Assembly: GCF_000717875.1 (NCBI RefSeq)
Contig: NZ_JOCT01000036.1
Span: 1 to 64,000 of the forward strand
Direction of reading: 5' to 3'
Length of the DNA stretch: 64,000 nucleotides
Origin: Streptomyces sp. NRRL S-455
Lineage (GTDB): Bacteria > Actinomycetota > Actinomycetes > Streptomycetales > Streptomycetaceae
Numbering within the stretch: the first letter of the stretch is position 1; each line of letters opens with the position of its first letter. The notes under the pieces are model-generated. The model worked only from the letters and a program-made list of their open reading frames with translations, searched no databases and was not told where the DNA came from. Made by a program: the position numbers and the translations under genes. Below, piece by piece: positions 52,112 through 60,228 of the stretch.

Positions 52112-52160
52112 GGACCGCGGTCCGGTTAGAGTGCTACAACGTTAAACGGACCCCGGTCCG
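52112..52160. promoter_or_regulatory. paired TetR operators
   Basis: A perfect 12-base palindrome GGACCGCGGTCC at 52112-52123 and a related CGGACC-CC-GGTCCG at 52147-52160 have centres 36 bases apart, in the 130-base region between divergent TetR and FMN reductase genes. Spacing and similarity suggest binding of two dimers of the adjacent TetR protein. Confidence 0.75.
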
Positions 52161-52210
52161 GATCGTTGCGGCAGTGTTTCCAAGCCGTTCTTCACTACGT
52201 GGGAGTCACC

Positions 52211-52774
52211 ATGTCTGTTCGCATCCTCGCCCTCGTCGGCAGCCTTCGCGCCGGTTCGCACAACCGGCAGCTCGCCGAAGCCGCCGTCAAGCTCGCCCCG
52301 GAGGGCGCCGAGGTGGAGCTGTTCGAGGGGCTCGCCGAGATTCCCTTCTACAACGAGGACATCGACGTCGAGGGCTCCGTTCCGCCCGCCGCCGCCCGGC
52401 TCCGCGAGGCCGCCTCCGCCGCGGACGGCCTGATCCTCTTCACGCCCGAGTACAACGGCACCATCCCGGCCGTCCTGAAGAACGCCATCGACTGGCTGTC
52501 CCGCCCGTACGGCGCCGGTGCCCTCAGCGGCAAGCCGGTCGCCGTGGTCGGCACCGCCTTCGGCCAGTACGGAGGTGTCTGGGCGCACGACGAGACCCGC
52601 AAGTCCGTGGGCGTGGCCGGCGGCAAGGTGCTGGAGGACGTCAAGCTGTCCATCCCCGGCTCCATGACCCGCTTCGCCGAGACGCACCCGGCCGACGACG
52701 CCGAGGTCGCCGAGCAGCTCACCGAGGTCATCGCCCGCCTGCACGGTTTTGCCACGGAGCCGGCCGCGGCCTGA
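52211..52774 (+). CDS. NADPH-dependent FMN reductase / quinone reductase
   Basis: A 187-residue flavodoxin-like reductase: ILALVGSLRAGSHNRQLAEA at the N-terminus, GLILFTPEYNGTIPAVLKNA near 80-100 (the P-E-Y-N FMN loop), and VVGTAFGQYGGVWAHDE. These features match azo/chromate/quinone reductases of the ChrR group. ATG 52211 is preceded by GGGAG. It is under the likely control of the divergent TetR. It could detoxify quinones or electrophiles, or feed reduced FMN to oxygenases. Confidence 0.9.
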   Translation: MSVRILALVGSLRAGSHNRQLAEAAVKLAPEGAEVELFEGLAEIPFYNEDIDVEGSVPPAAARLREAASAADGLILFTPEYNGTIPAVLKNAIDWLSRPYGAGALSGKPVAVVGTAFGQYGGVWAHDETRKSVGVAGGKVLEDVKLSIPGSMTRFAETHPADDAEVAEQLTEVIARLHGFATEPAAA

Positions 52775-52830
52775 TCCGCTCGCTTCTGGTCCCCCAAGGC
52801 CGCAGCCCGAAGCGGCCGGCCGGGTGCCAC

Positions 52831-52866
52831 GGAGGGGCCACAGCCCGAGAGGGCTGTGGCCCCTCC
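52831..52866 (+). terminator. strong stem-loop after the FMN reductase
   Basis: Perfect 16-base arms (52831-52846 GGAGGGGCCACAGCCC and 52851-52866) with a GAGA tetraloop lie 57 bases after the stop codon. It also lies downstream of the XdhC gene on the other strand and may serve both. Confidence 0.8.
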
Positions 52867-53030
52867 GGCGTGTCGTGGGCAGGTCGCGGCCCCTTGGGGG
52901 TGGGCCCCTTTCCCGTGAGCGTCCGATCAGTCGCGTGGCCTGGTGCCGTGCAGCGCAAGGCGCCGCAACGCCCACGTGGCTCCTCCGGTGCCAGGCCGCG
53001 CGACCCGGACGGGCATGGTGCGAGGACCCC

Positions 53031-54167
53031 TCAGACCGCTCGGGGCAGCTCTCCGGCCTCCCGCAGGGTGCGGTGGATCGGTGTGCCCGAGCCGGTCAGC
53101 GGCCGCCCCGTCCCGCCGTGCCTGGCCGCGATGATCTCCGCCGCGATGGACACGGCGGTCTCCTCGGGCGTGCGGGCCCCCAGGTCGAGGCCGATCGGGG
53201 ACTTCAGCCGGGCCAGTTCGCGCTCGCTGACACCCGCTTCCCGCAACCGCCGGTTCCGGTCCTCGTGGGTGCGGCGCGAGCCCATGGCGCCGACGTAGGC
53301 GACCTGCAGCCGCAGCGCCTCGGCCAGCAGGGGCACGTCGAACTTGGCGTCATGGGTGAGCACGCACAGCACCGTGCGCCGGTCGGTCTCCGTCCCCCGC
53401 AGGTAACGGTGGGGCCAGTCGACGACGATGTCGTCGGCATCGGGGAAGCGGGCCCGGGTGGCGAAGACGGGGCGGGCGTCGCACACGGTCACGTGGTAGC
53501 CGAGGAACTTGCCCGCCCCGACGAGGGCGGCGGCGAAGTCGATCGCCCCGAAGACGATCATGCGGGGCGGTGGGACGGCCGACTCGACGAGCAGCGTGAG
53601 ACCGCCCGGGCAGTGGGAGCCGTCCTCGGAGAGGTCGACCGTGCCGGTACGGCCGGCCTCCAGCAGGGCGCGGGCCTGGGCGATCGCCGTGCGGTCCAGT
53701 CCGGGGTGGCCGCCGAGGCCGCCCTGGTGCGTGCCGTCGGGGCGTACCAGCACCGCCCGGCCGAGGAGGTCGGCCGGGCCCCGGACCACCCGGGCGAGGG
53801 CCACCGGCTCGCCATGGGCGGCGGCCCGCAGCGCGACCGGTTCGGCCGCCCGGCCGGCATCGAACGGGGTCACCATGACGTCGATGGTTCCCCCGCAGGT
53901 CAGTCCGACCGCGAAGGCGTCCTCGTCGCTGTAACCGAAGCGTTCGACGAGCGTCTCGCCGTCCCGCAGGGCCTGGAGGCACAGGTCGTAGACGGCGCCT
54001 TCCACGCAGCCGCCGGAGACCGAGCCGATGGCCGTGCCGTCCGCGGAGACGGCCAGGGCGGCGCCGGGAGGGCGCGGGGCGCTGCCGCCGACGGCGACGA
54101 CCGTGGCGACGGCGAACTCCCGGCCCTCCTCGACCCACTCGTGCAGTTGCCGGGCCAGGTCAAGCAT
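53031..54167 (-). CDS. XdhC/PaoD-like molybdenum cofactor insertion protein
   Basis: A 378-residue XdhC-family chaperone: N-terminal XdhC_CoxI domain (AVATVVAVGGSAPRPPGAAL, VSGGCVEGAVYDLCLQAL) and a C-terminal Rossmann-like domain (MIVFGAIDFAAALVGAGKFL, YVGAMGSRRTHEDRNRRL, IGLDLGARTPEETAVSIAAE). Such proteins bind, sulfurate or protect Moco before insertion into the apo-enzyme. ATG 54167 overlaps the Mo-subunit stop by 8 bases, so it is the last gene of a four-gene operon ordered like E. coli paoABCD. Confidence 0.88.
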   Translation of the reverse strand: MLDLARQLHEWVEEGREFAVATVVAVGGSAPRPPGAALAVSADGTAIGSVSGGCVEGAVYDLCLQALRDGETLVERFGYSDEDAFAVGLTCGGTIDVMVTPFDAGRAAEPVALRAAAHGEPVALARVVRGPADLLGRAVLVRPDGTHQGGLGGHPGLDRTAIAQARALLEAGRTGTVDLSEDGSHCPGGLTLLVESAVPPPRMIVFGAIDFAAALVGAGKFLGYHVTVCDARPVFATRARFPDADDIVVDWPHRYLRGTETDRRTVLCVLTHDAKFDVPLLAEALRLQVAYVGAMGSRRTHEDRNRRLREAGVSERELARLKSPIGLDLGARTPEETAVSIAAEIIAARHGGTGRPLTGSGTPIHRTLREAGELPRAV

Positions 54168-56274
54168 CGCCGCCCGCCATGAGCACACGGTCGGGCCGGA
54201 TCGGCAGGTTCCGGTGGCGTACGCCGGTCGCGTGCCACACCGCGTTGGCGACCGCCGCCGCGGCGCCCACGATGCCGATCTCACCGATGCCCTTGATGCC
54301 CACCGGGTCGTCCGGGTCGGGGTCGTCGACCCAGTCGGCCTCGATGTGGGGGATGTCGGCGTGCGCGGCGACGTGGTAACCCGCGAGGTCGGCGCCGTAC
54401 AGGCCGCCCGAGGCCCGGTCGCGGACCGCCTCCTCGTGCAGGGCCATGGAGATGCCCCAGATCATGCCGCCGACGAGCTGGTTGCGGGCGGTGAGCGGGT
54501 TGACGATCCGGCCGGCCGCGAAGACGCCCAGCATGCGGCGCACCCTGACCTCGCCGGTCGCCGTGTCCACGGCCACCTCGGCGAACTGGGCCCCGAAGGA
54601 GTGCCGTTCCTTCTGAGCGAGGGCGCCGATGGCCTCGGCCGTGTTCGACTGCACGGTGACGCCCTCCGGCGGGATGTCGGCGCCCGGCGCGAGGCTCTGG
54701 CGCAGCTCCTCGGCGGCGGCCGTGACGGCCCACGCCCAGGAGCGGGTGCCCATCGAGCCACCGGCGATCATGGCGGGGCCGAGGTCGCTGTCCCCGATGC
54801 GGACCCGGACGCGGTCCGTCGTCACCCCGAGGGCGTCGGCGGCGACCAGGGTGAGCGCGGTGCGGGCGCCGGTGCCGATGTCCGCGGCGTTGATCCGCAC
54901 CGTGAAGGTGCCGTCCGCCTCCGCGGTGACGGCCGCTGCCGAGGGCATGGCTCCCGCGGGGAAGGAGGCTGCTGCCGTGCCGGTGCCGATCAGCCAGCGC
55001 CCCTCCCGGCGTGTCCCGGGGCGCGGGTCCCGCCCGGACCAGCCGAACCGGCGGGCGCCCTCCTCGAAGCAGGCGATCAGGTTGCGGCTGCTGAACGGCA
55101 GCCCCGAGACGGGGCCCGCCGCCGGCTCGTTGCGTACCCGCAGCTCGATCGGGTCGATGCCGCACCGCTCGGCGAGCTCGTCGAGCGCCGACTCCAGCGC
55201 GAAGGAGCCGGGCGCCTCGCCCGGGGCGCGCATCCACGTCGGACTCGGTACATCGAGCCGTACCAGCCGGTTGGCGGTGTGGTGGGCGTCGGCCGCGTAC
55301 ATCGACCGGCTCGCCGCGGCGCTCGGCTCGACGAACTCGTACACGGTCGAGGTCATGTTCAGGGCCTGGTGCTCCAGGGCGCGCAGCCGCCCGTCCGCGT
55401 CGGCACCGAGCCGGACCCGCTGGGCGGTGGGGCTGCGGTAGCCGGCGAGCGAGAACATCTGGCGGCGGGTCATGACGACCCTGACCGGGCGCTGCAGGAC
55501 GGTCGCGGCCATCACGGCGGCCACCTGGTGCGCGCGGGCGCCCTTGCTGCCGAATCCGCCGCCGACGTGCTCGGACCGCACCCGCACGGAGGCCGGGTCG
55601 AGGGAGAACAGGCTGGCGAGTTCACCGGCGACCCAGGTGGTGCCCTGGTTGGAGTCGACGACCTCGAGCCGGCCGCCCTCCCACCGGGCCGTCGCCGCGT
55701 GCGGCTCCATCGGGTTGTGGTACTCCTCGGGCGTGGTGTACTCCGCGTCCACCACGACGGCGGACGCGGCGAGCTGTGCCTCCAGGTCCCCCTTCTCCAC
55801 CACGGCCGGGGCGTGGCTGTCGAGCGGGTACGCCTCGGTGTGCCGCTCCGCGGAGAACGCGACGTCGTGCGGCTCCTCCTCGTAGTGCACGACGAGGGAT
55901 TCGGCGGCCTCCCTGGCCTGCTCGGACGTCTCTGCGACGACCAGCGCCACCGGCCAGCCCCGGTGGGCCACCCGGTCATGCTGGAAGAGGGCGATGGTCG
56001 GGTCCGGCGGGACGCCCAGCAGGCCGACGTAGTCCGTGTCGACGCGCGGGGCGTTGTGGTGGTGCAGCACGGTGAGGACACCGGGCATCGCGAGCACGGC
56101 CTCGGTCTCGATGGACCGGACGCGGCCGCGGGCGACGGTGGACAGCACCAGCCAGCCGTGGGCGAGCTCGGCGAAGGGGACCTCGGCGGCGTAGCGGGCC
56201 GCTCCGGTGACCTTGTCGCGGCCCTCGACGCGGGTGTGCGCGGTACCGACGGAACCTCGGGTGGCGGTGGTCAT
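54160..56274 (-). CDS. aldehyde oxidoreductase molybdenum-binding subunit (PaoC-like)
   Basis: The 704-residue protein is the catalytic subunit of a xanthine-oxidase-family enzyme: an N-terminal hammerhead domain (KVTGAARYAAEVPFAELAHG), SEHVGGGFGSKG, RAPGEAPGSFALESALDELA, the Moco-contact AGGSMGTRSWAWA, and the active-site Glu in GIKGIGEIGIVGAAAA. It hydroxylates aldehydes to acids at the Mo centre. ATG 56274 overlaps the FAD subunit stop (ATGA). Its length matches PaoC (about 730) rather than the single-chain xanthine dehydrogenases. No Tat signal is present, so the complex is cytosolic. Confidence 0.92.
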   Translation of the reverse strand: MTTATRGSVGTAHTRVEGRDKVTGAARYAAEVPFAELAHGWLVLSTVARGRVRSIETEAVLAMPGVLTVLHHHNAPRVDTDYVGLLGVPPDPTIALFQHDRVAHRGWPVALVVAETSEQAREAAESLVVHYEEEPHDVAFSAERHTEAYPLDSHAPAVVEKGDLEAQLAASAVVVDAEYTTPEEYHNPMEPHAATARWEGGRLEVVDSNQGTTWVAGELASLFSLDPASVRVRSEHVGGGFGSKGARAHQVAAVMAATVLQRPVRVVMTRRQMFSLAGYRSPTAQRVRLGADADGRLRALEHQALNMTSTVYEFVEPSAAASRSMYAADAHHTANRLVRLDVPSPTWMRAPGEAPGSFALESALDELAERCGIDPIELRVRNEPAAGPVSGLPFSSRNLIACFEEGARRFGWSGRDPRPGTRREGRWLIGTGTAAASFPAGAMPSAAAVTAEADGTFTVRINAADIGTGARTALTLVAADALGVTTDRVRVRIGDSDLGPAMIAGGSMGTRSWAWAVTAAAEELRQSLAPGADIPPEGVTVQSNTAEAIGALAQKERHSFGAQFAEVAVDTATGEVRVRRMLGVFAAGRIVNPLTARNQLVGGMIWGISMALHEEAVRDRASGGLYGADLAGYHVAAHADIPHIEADWVDDPDPDDPVGIKGIGEIGIVGAAAAVANAVWHATGVRHRNLPIRPDRVLMAGGDA

Positions 56275-57263
56275 CGGGCGGCCTCCTCGGCGAGTTCGCT
56301 CAAGCCGGCCACGACGAGGTTGCGCATCAGGGTCACCTTGTATCCGTTGTGGGGCAGGGGCCTGGCCGCCGCCAGCTCGGCGTCCGCGGCGGCGGCGAAG
56401 GTCTCGGCGTCGGCCGGGGCACCGGTCAGGACGTCCTCGGCCGTACGGGCACGCCAGGGCCGGGAGGCGACCGCTCCGAAGGCCAGGCGTACGTCACGCA
56501 CGACACCGTCGTGGACGTCGAGCGCGGCGGCGAGCGAGCCGATGGCGAAGGCGTACGAGGCCCGCTCGCGCACCTTGCGGTAGCGGGAGTTGGCCGCGGC
56601 CGGGACGGGCGGCAGGGTGACGCCGGTGATCAGCGCGCCCGGCGGCAGGGCGGTCTCCAGGTGCGGGGTCTCGCCCACCGGCAGGTAGAAGTCGGCGAGC
56701 GGCACCTCGCCCGGCCCGTCCGCCGTCTCGTACGACACGCGCGCGTCGAAGGCGGTCAGCGCCACGCCCATGTCGGACGGGTGGGTGGCGACGCAGTGGC
56801 CGGAGGCGCCCAGGATGGCGTGGTTGTGGTGCTCGCCCTCGATCGCGGGGCAGCCGCTGCCGGGGGTGCGCTTGTTGCAGGGGGAGGTGACGTCGGCGAA
56901 GTAGCCGCAGCGGGTGCGCTGGAGCAGGTTGCCGCCGACGGTGGCCATGTTGCGCAGCTGCCCGGACGCACCTGCGAGCACCGCCTGCGCCAACGCCGGG
57001 TAGCGGTGCCGGACTTCGGGGTGGGCCGCGAGGTCGCTGTTGGTGACGGTCGCCCCGATGCGCAGCCCGCCGTCCTCGGTCGGCTCGATGTGGTTCAGGG
57101 GCAGTTCCCGGACGTCGACGAGCCGGGCGGGCCGCTCGACGCCGGTCTTCATCAGGTCCACCAGGTTGGTGCCGCCGCCCAGGAAGCGGGCCTCCGGGTC
57201 GGCGTCGAGCAACGCCACCGCGCCGGAGACGTCGAGGGCGCGCTGGTATCCGAACTCCCTCAT
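56271..57263 (-). CDS. aldehyde oxidoreductase FAD-binding subunit (PaoB-like)
   Basis: A 330-residue subunit with the FAD motif ARFLGGGTNLVDLMKTGV and GQLRNMATVGGNLLQRTR, a CO-dehydrogenase-flavoprotein C-terminal domain, and a Cys-rich insertion RCGYFADVTSPCNKRTPGSG with further Cys in SGHC. The insertion is the place where PaoB carries a [4Fe-4S] cluster absent from most xanthine dehydrogenases. ATG 57263 overlaps the stop of the iron-sulfur subunit (ATGA). It passes electrons from the Mo and 2Fe-2S centres to FAD. Confidence 0.92.
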   Translation of the reverse strand: MREFGYQRALDVSGAVALLDADPEARFLGGGTNLVDLMKTGVERPARLVDVRELPLNHIEPTEDGGLRIGATVTNSDLAAHPEVRHRYPALAQAVLAGASGQLRNMATVGGNLLQRTRCGYFADVTSPCNKRTPGSGCPAIEGEHHNHAILGASGHCVATHPSDMGVALTAFDARVSYETADGPGEVPLADFYLPVGETPHLETALPPGALITGVTLPPVPAAANSRYRKVRERASYAFAIGSLAAALDVHDGVVRDVRLAFGAVASRPWRARTAEDVLTGAPADAETFAAAADAELAAARPLPHNGYKVTLMRNLVVAGLSELAEEAAR

Positions 57264-57802
57264 GCCGCCGCACCCTTCTCCTCGGCCGCTCGGGCCACGG
57301 CCTGGACGATCGACACGTACGCGCCACAGCGGCACAGGTTGCCGCTCATGCGCTCCCGTATCTCCTCCGGGGTGAGCGGTGGCGGCCCGGCCTGGGGCCG
57401 GACGTCACCGGTGGCGGCGCTGGGCCAGCCGGCCGCGTGCTCCTCGATCACCGCTATGGCCGAGCAGATCTGTCCCGGCGTGCAGTAACCGCACTGGAAA
57501 CCGTCCAGGTCGAGGAACGCCTGCTGCACCGGATGCAGTTGGTCGCCGTCGGCGACGCCCTCGATGGTGGTGATCTCACGCCCTTCGGCGGCCACCGCGA
57601 GCTGGAGACAGGACACGGCCCGGCGGCCGTCGACCAGGACCGTGCAGGCACCGCACTGGCCCTGGTCACAGCCCTTCTTCGTGCCGGTCAGGTCGAGGCG
57701 CTCGCGGAGGGCGTCGAGCAGGGTGGTGCGGTGGTCGACGGTCAGCGTGTACTTCTCGCCGTTGACGGACAGGGTGAGGTCGCTGGACGTCGATGGGGGC
57801 AT
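57260..57802 (-). CDS. aldehyde oxidoreductase [2Fe-2S] subunit (PaoA-like)
   Basis: A 180-residue subunit with plant-type cluster residues in [16 protein letters not shown] plus AVSC and the second cluster in [12 protein letters not shown] and [10 protein letters not shown] 57802 (GAAAGAAGG upstream) is chosen over a GTG six codons earlier. PaoA in E. coli has a Tat signal that exports the complex; here the N-terminus [15 protein letters not shown] is directly the ferredoxin fold, so there is no export. It is the first gene of the operon, divergent from a TetR regulator. Confidence 0.92.
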   Translation of the reverse strand: MPPSTSSDLTLSVNGEKYTLTVDHRTTLLDALRERLDLTGTKKGCDQGQCGACTVLVDGRRAVSCLQLAVAAEGREITTIEGVADGDQLHPVQQAFLDLDGFQCGYCTPGQICSAIAVIEEHAAGWPSAATGDVRPQAGPPPLTPEEIRERMSGNLCRCGAYVSIVQAVARAAEEKGAAA

Positions 57803-57950
57803 GGAAGCCTTCTTTCTCACGTCACAAGAACAGGGCGCAGGGCCGCGGGGGCGGTACTGGTTCGCAACGGTGGTGGATGCGGAGCGGGTCGGCCGTGGGC
57901 ACGGCCGTCGCGGGCTGTCCGTGCGTGCGGCCCGCCGATACGATGCAACA

Positions 57951-57998
57951 AGCGGACAGTTGTCCGTTACCCGGAAACGTAGTGGACAACTGTCCGCT
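57951..57998. promoter_or_regulatory. perfect inverted-repeat operator between the aldehyde oxidoreductase operon and TetR
   Basis: Two 15-base arms, AGCGGACAGTTGTCC at 57951-57965 and its exact complement at 57984-57998, are separated by 18 bases. Each arm is itself a near-palindrome (GGACAGTTGTCC, GGACAACTGTCC), so two dimers of the divergent TetR could bind. It lies 43 bases before the TetR start and 149 before the operon start. Confidence 0.85.
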
Positions 57999-58040
57999 TA
58001 ACAAGGGTCGGGTTTCGGCCAAGGACCGCGAGGAGGGCGA

Positions 58041-58619
58041 ATGATGCAGAACGGGGACGCCCCTTTGCGCTCGGACGCGCAACGCAACCGCGAGCGCATC
58101 CTGGAGGTGGCTCTGGTCGAACTGACGCGCTCGGCGGACGCCCCGCTCAGCGCGATCGCCAAGAAGGCGGGTGTCGGGCAGGGGACGTTCTACCGGCACT
58201 TCCCCAGCCGTGAGGCACTCGTCCTGGAGATCTACCGTCACGAGATGCAGCAGGTCGCCGACAGCGCGGCACCGCTGCTCGAGAGCCGTGAACCCGACCG
58301 GGCGCTGCGCGAGTGGATGGACCGTCTCGCACGGTTCGCCATGGCCAAGGCCGGGCTGGCCGACGCACTCCGCCAGGCCACCAGCGCACCCGGCAAGCCG
58401 GCGAAGCCGGGTCACGCCCCGGTGACCGCGGCGTGCGAACTCCTGCTCCGCGCCGCCGAGGCCTCCGGCACCATCCGCCCGGGCATCACCGCCGACGATC
58501 TCTTCCTCGCCATCGGCGGCCTGTGGACGATCGACCCCCACAGCGACTGGCAACCACGCGCCACCCGACTGCTGGACCTCGTCATGGACGCGCTGCGGGC
58601 GGGGGCGCCTGGGCGGTGA
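58041..58619 (+). CDS. TetR-family transcriptional regulator
   Basis: A 192-residue repressor: HTH near 12-55 (RNRERILEVALVELTRSADA, SAIAKKAGVGQGTFYRHF) and a helical effector domain of the TetR_C_33-like type common in Streptomyces (ALREWMDRLARFAMAKAGLA). ATG 58041 follows GAGGAGG. Divergent from the aldehyde oxidoreductase operon across a perfect inverted repeat; it almost certainly represses that operon and itself until an aldehyde or related inducer binds (inferred). Confidence 0.92.
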   Translation: MMQNGDAPLRSDAQRNRERILEVALVELTRSADAPLSAIAKKAGVGQGTFYRHFPSREALVLEIYRHEMQQVADSAAPLLESREPDRALREWMDRLARFAMAKAGLADALRQATSAPGKPAKPGHAPVTAACELLLRAAEASGTIRPGITADDLFLAIGGLWTIDPHSDWQPRATRLLDLVMDALRAGAPGR

Positions 58620-58933
58620 GCGGCCGAACCGGGGCCGGACATGAGCCGCGGACGGGGCGTTGACGTGCCCGCGGCCGGGCAGGCGGCCACGCCTGGCGGT
58701 CGGGAGGTGGGCAGCCTCGCCGCCGGGAGGCTCCGCCCGACAGTCCATGCACAGCTACCCCGCGCGGCCGGCCCGCCGGAGCACTCACCACTTCGCCGCC
58801 CCCCGGCCCCTACCGGCAGCGCACTCGGATGAGGCCGACCGCGCAGACTGGGCCACGTGTGGAGGTCGGGCAACTAGCACCCGGGGGCGGCCGGCTGCTC
58901 GGTGGGCGTGCGGGCGTCGGGGGCTCCGGTTGC
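58620..58933. other. intergenic region between TetR and LysR genes
   Basis: About 314 bases between convergent genes. No conserved reading frame, RNA or clear terminator was recognised. Confidence 0.4.
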
Positions 58934-59839
58934 TCAGGCGACCGCCGTGGGAGCCAGTTCTCGCAGCTCGCGGAGGGCCGCTGCCACCGCTGGGCGGGCG
59001 TGGCCGGCGCCTCGGGTGCAGGTGAGGAGTTTGCGGTGGGGGTTGCCGGCGCAGCGGATCCGCGTGATCGGGAGGTGCGGGGTCAGGTGCGCCAGGCGGG
59101 GGATGAGGGCGACGCCGAGCCGGTGGGCGACCAGGTGGGCGGCGACGTTCCAGTCGAGGGCGTGGTGGACGACGTCGGGGGTGAATCCCGCCGCACCGCA
59201 GGCCGACAGGACGTGCGGGCGGCAGGGGCTCTCCTCCACCGGCGCGATCCACGGCTCACGCGCCGCCTCGGCGAGATCCACCCGGGCCCGCCCGGCCAGC
59301 GGATGCCCGTCCGGGACGACCAGGTCGAACGGGTCGTCCAGCAACGGCTGCTGATCGAACCGGGTGTCACTCATCGGCGGGTTGTGCGGGGTGGACTCGA
59401 CGATCGCCAGGTCGGTCTGGCCCTCGAAGAGCAGGTCGAAGCTCTCCGGCACGCCGGCCTCGGTGATCCGTACGGACAACCGCGGATGCCGCTCCCCCAG
59501 CCGCGCTGCCATGGGCGCCAGCAGCACCGAGACGGCCACGGGGAAGCCCGTCACGCGCAGCACCCCGGACGGTGCCCCGTGGTCGGCCCGGAGGTCGAGT
59601 TCCGCCTGGTCCCAGCGGGCCTGGATGGCATCGGCGTGCGCGAGCAGGCTCTCGGCGGCCGACGTGAGGCGCACCCCTCGCCCCTGCGGCTCCAGCAGAT
59701 CCACCCCAAGGTCACGGGCGAGCTGCCGGATCTGCTGGGAGGCGGCGGACGGGGTGAAGTGCAGGGCCCGGGCGGCCGCCGTGACCGTGCCGTAGTGGGA
59801 GACCGCCCTGAGGACGTGCAGCCGACGCAGGTCAATCAT
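58934..59839 (-). CDS. LysR-family transcriptional regulator
   Basis: A 301-residue regulator: N-terminal HTH MIDLRRLHVLRAVSHYGTVT and AARALHFTPSAASQQIRQLA, then a LysR substrate-binding domain from about 90 (RVTGFPVAVSVLLAPMAARL, DLAIVESTPHNPPM). ATG 59839 is the usual family start. It is divergent from a small zinc-ribbon gene 117 bases away, whose expression it may control. Confidence 0.9.
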   Translation of the reverse strand: MIDLRRLHVLRAVSHYGTVTAAARALHFTPSAASQQIRQLARDLGVDLLEPQGRGVRLTSAAESLLAHADAIQARWDQAELDLRADHGAPSGVLRVTGFPVAVSVLLAPMAARLGERHPRLSVRITEAGVPESFDLLFEGQTDLAIVESTPHNPPMSDTRFDQQPLLDDPFDLVVPDGHPLAGRARVDLAEAAREPWIAPVEESPCRPHVLSACGAAGFTPDVVHHALDWNVAAHLVAHRLGVALIPRLAHLTPHLPITRIRCAGNPHRKLLTCTRGAGHARPAVAAALRELRELAPTAVA

Positions 59840-59956
59840 GAAGGCAACGCTTCACAATGATATCCAGAAAGTCAACCTGGACGTGTACCGAGGCATCGAC
59901 GCACCCTGGCTGTGTCGCGACGATCAACCAGCCACGACGTACGAGGAGCCCGAGAC

Positions 59957-60187
59957 ATGACCAGCACCACCGGCACCATCTGCCCGCACTGCGGCTGGCC
60001 GGACGGAGGCGAGCCGTTCCAGGTACTGTCCCGGCACACCACCGCGGCGGGCCGCACGGAATGGACGCGCTGCGGCTGCGGCTCCCTCCAGGTCCGGGTC
60101 GTCGACGGCTGCGGCACTCGCGTCGTCTCCCGCAGCGGGCCGGCGTCCGCCGGGATGTGTGGTCCGGGTAGGGCCGGGGGAATGTAG
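59957..60187 (+). CDS. small zinc-ribbon-like protein
   Basis: A 76-residue protein with TICPHCGWPDGGEPFQVLSR and RTEWTRCGCGSLQVRVVDG, giving CPHC and CGC pairs that could bind zinc. Short proteins with this layout are common and unannotated in Streptomyces. ATG 59957 follows GAGGAG. The last 20 residues look disordered. It is divergent from the LysR gene. Function unknown. Confidence 0.7.
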   Translation: MTSTTGTICPHCGWPDGGEPFQVLSRHTTAAGRTEWTRCGCGSLQVRVVDGCGTRVVSRSGPASAGMCGPGRAGGM

Positions 60188-60228
60188 CGGTGCTGTTCAG
60201 CGGCGGTGAGCGGCCGGATGCCGGGTCC

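Noticed and set aside
54028..56583. 851-codon plus-strand open frame across the Mo subunit and XdhC genes
   Set aside because: Antisense to well-supported genes, low-complexity composition, no motif.
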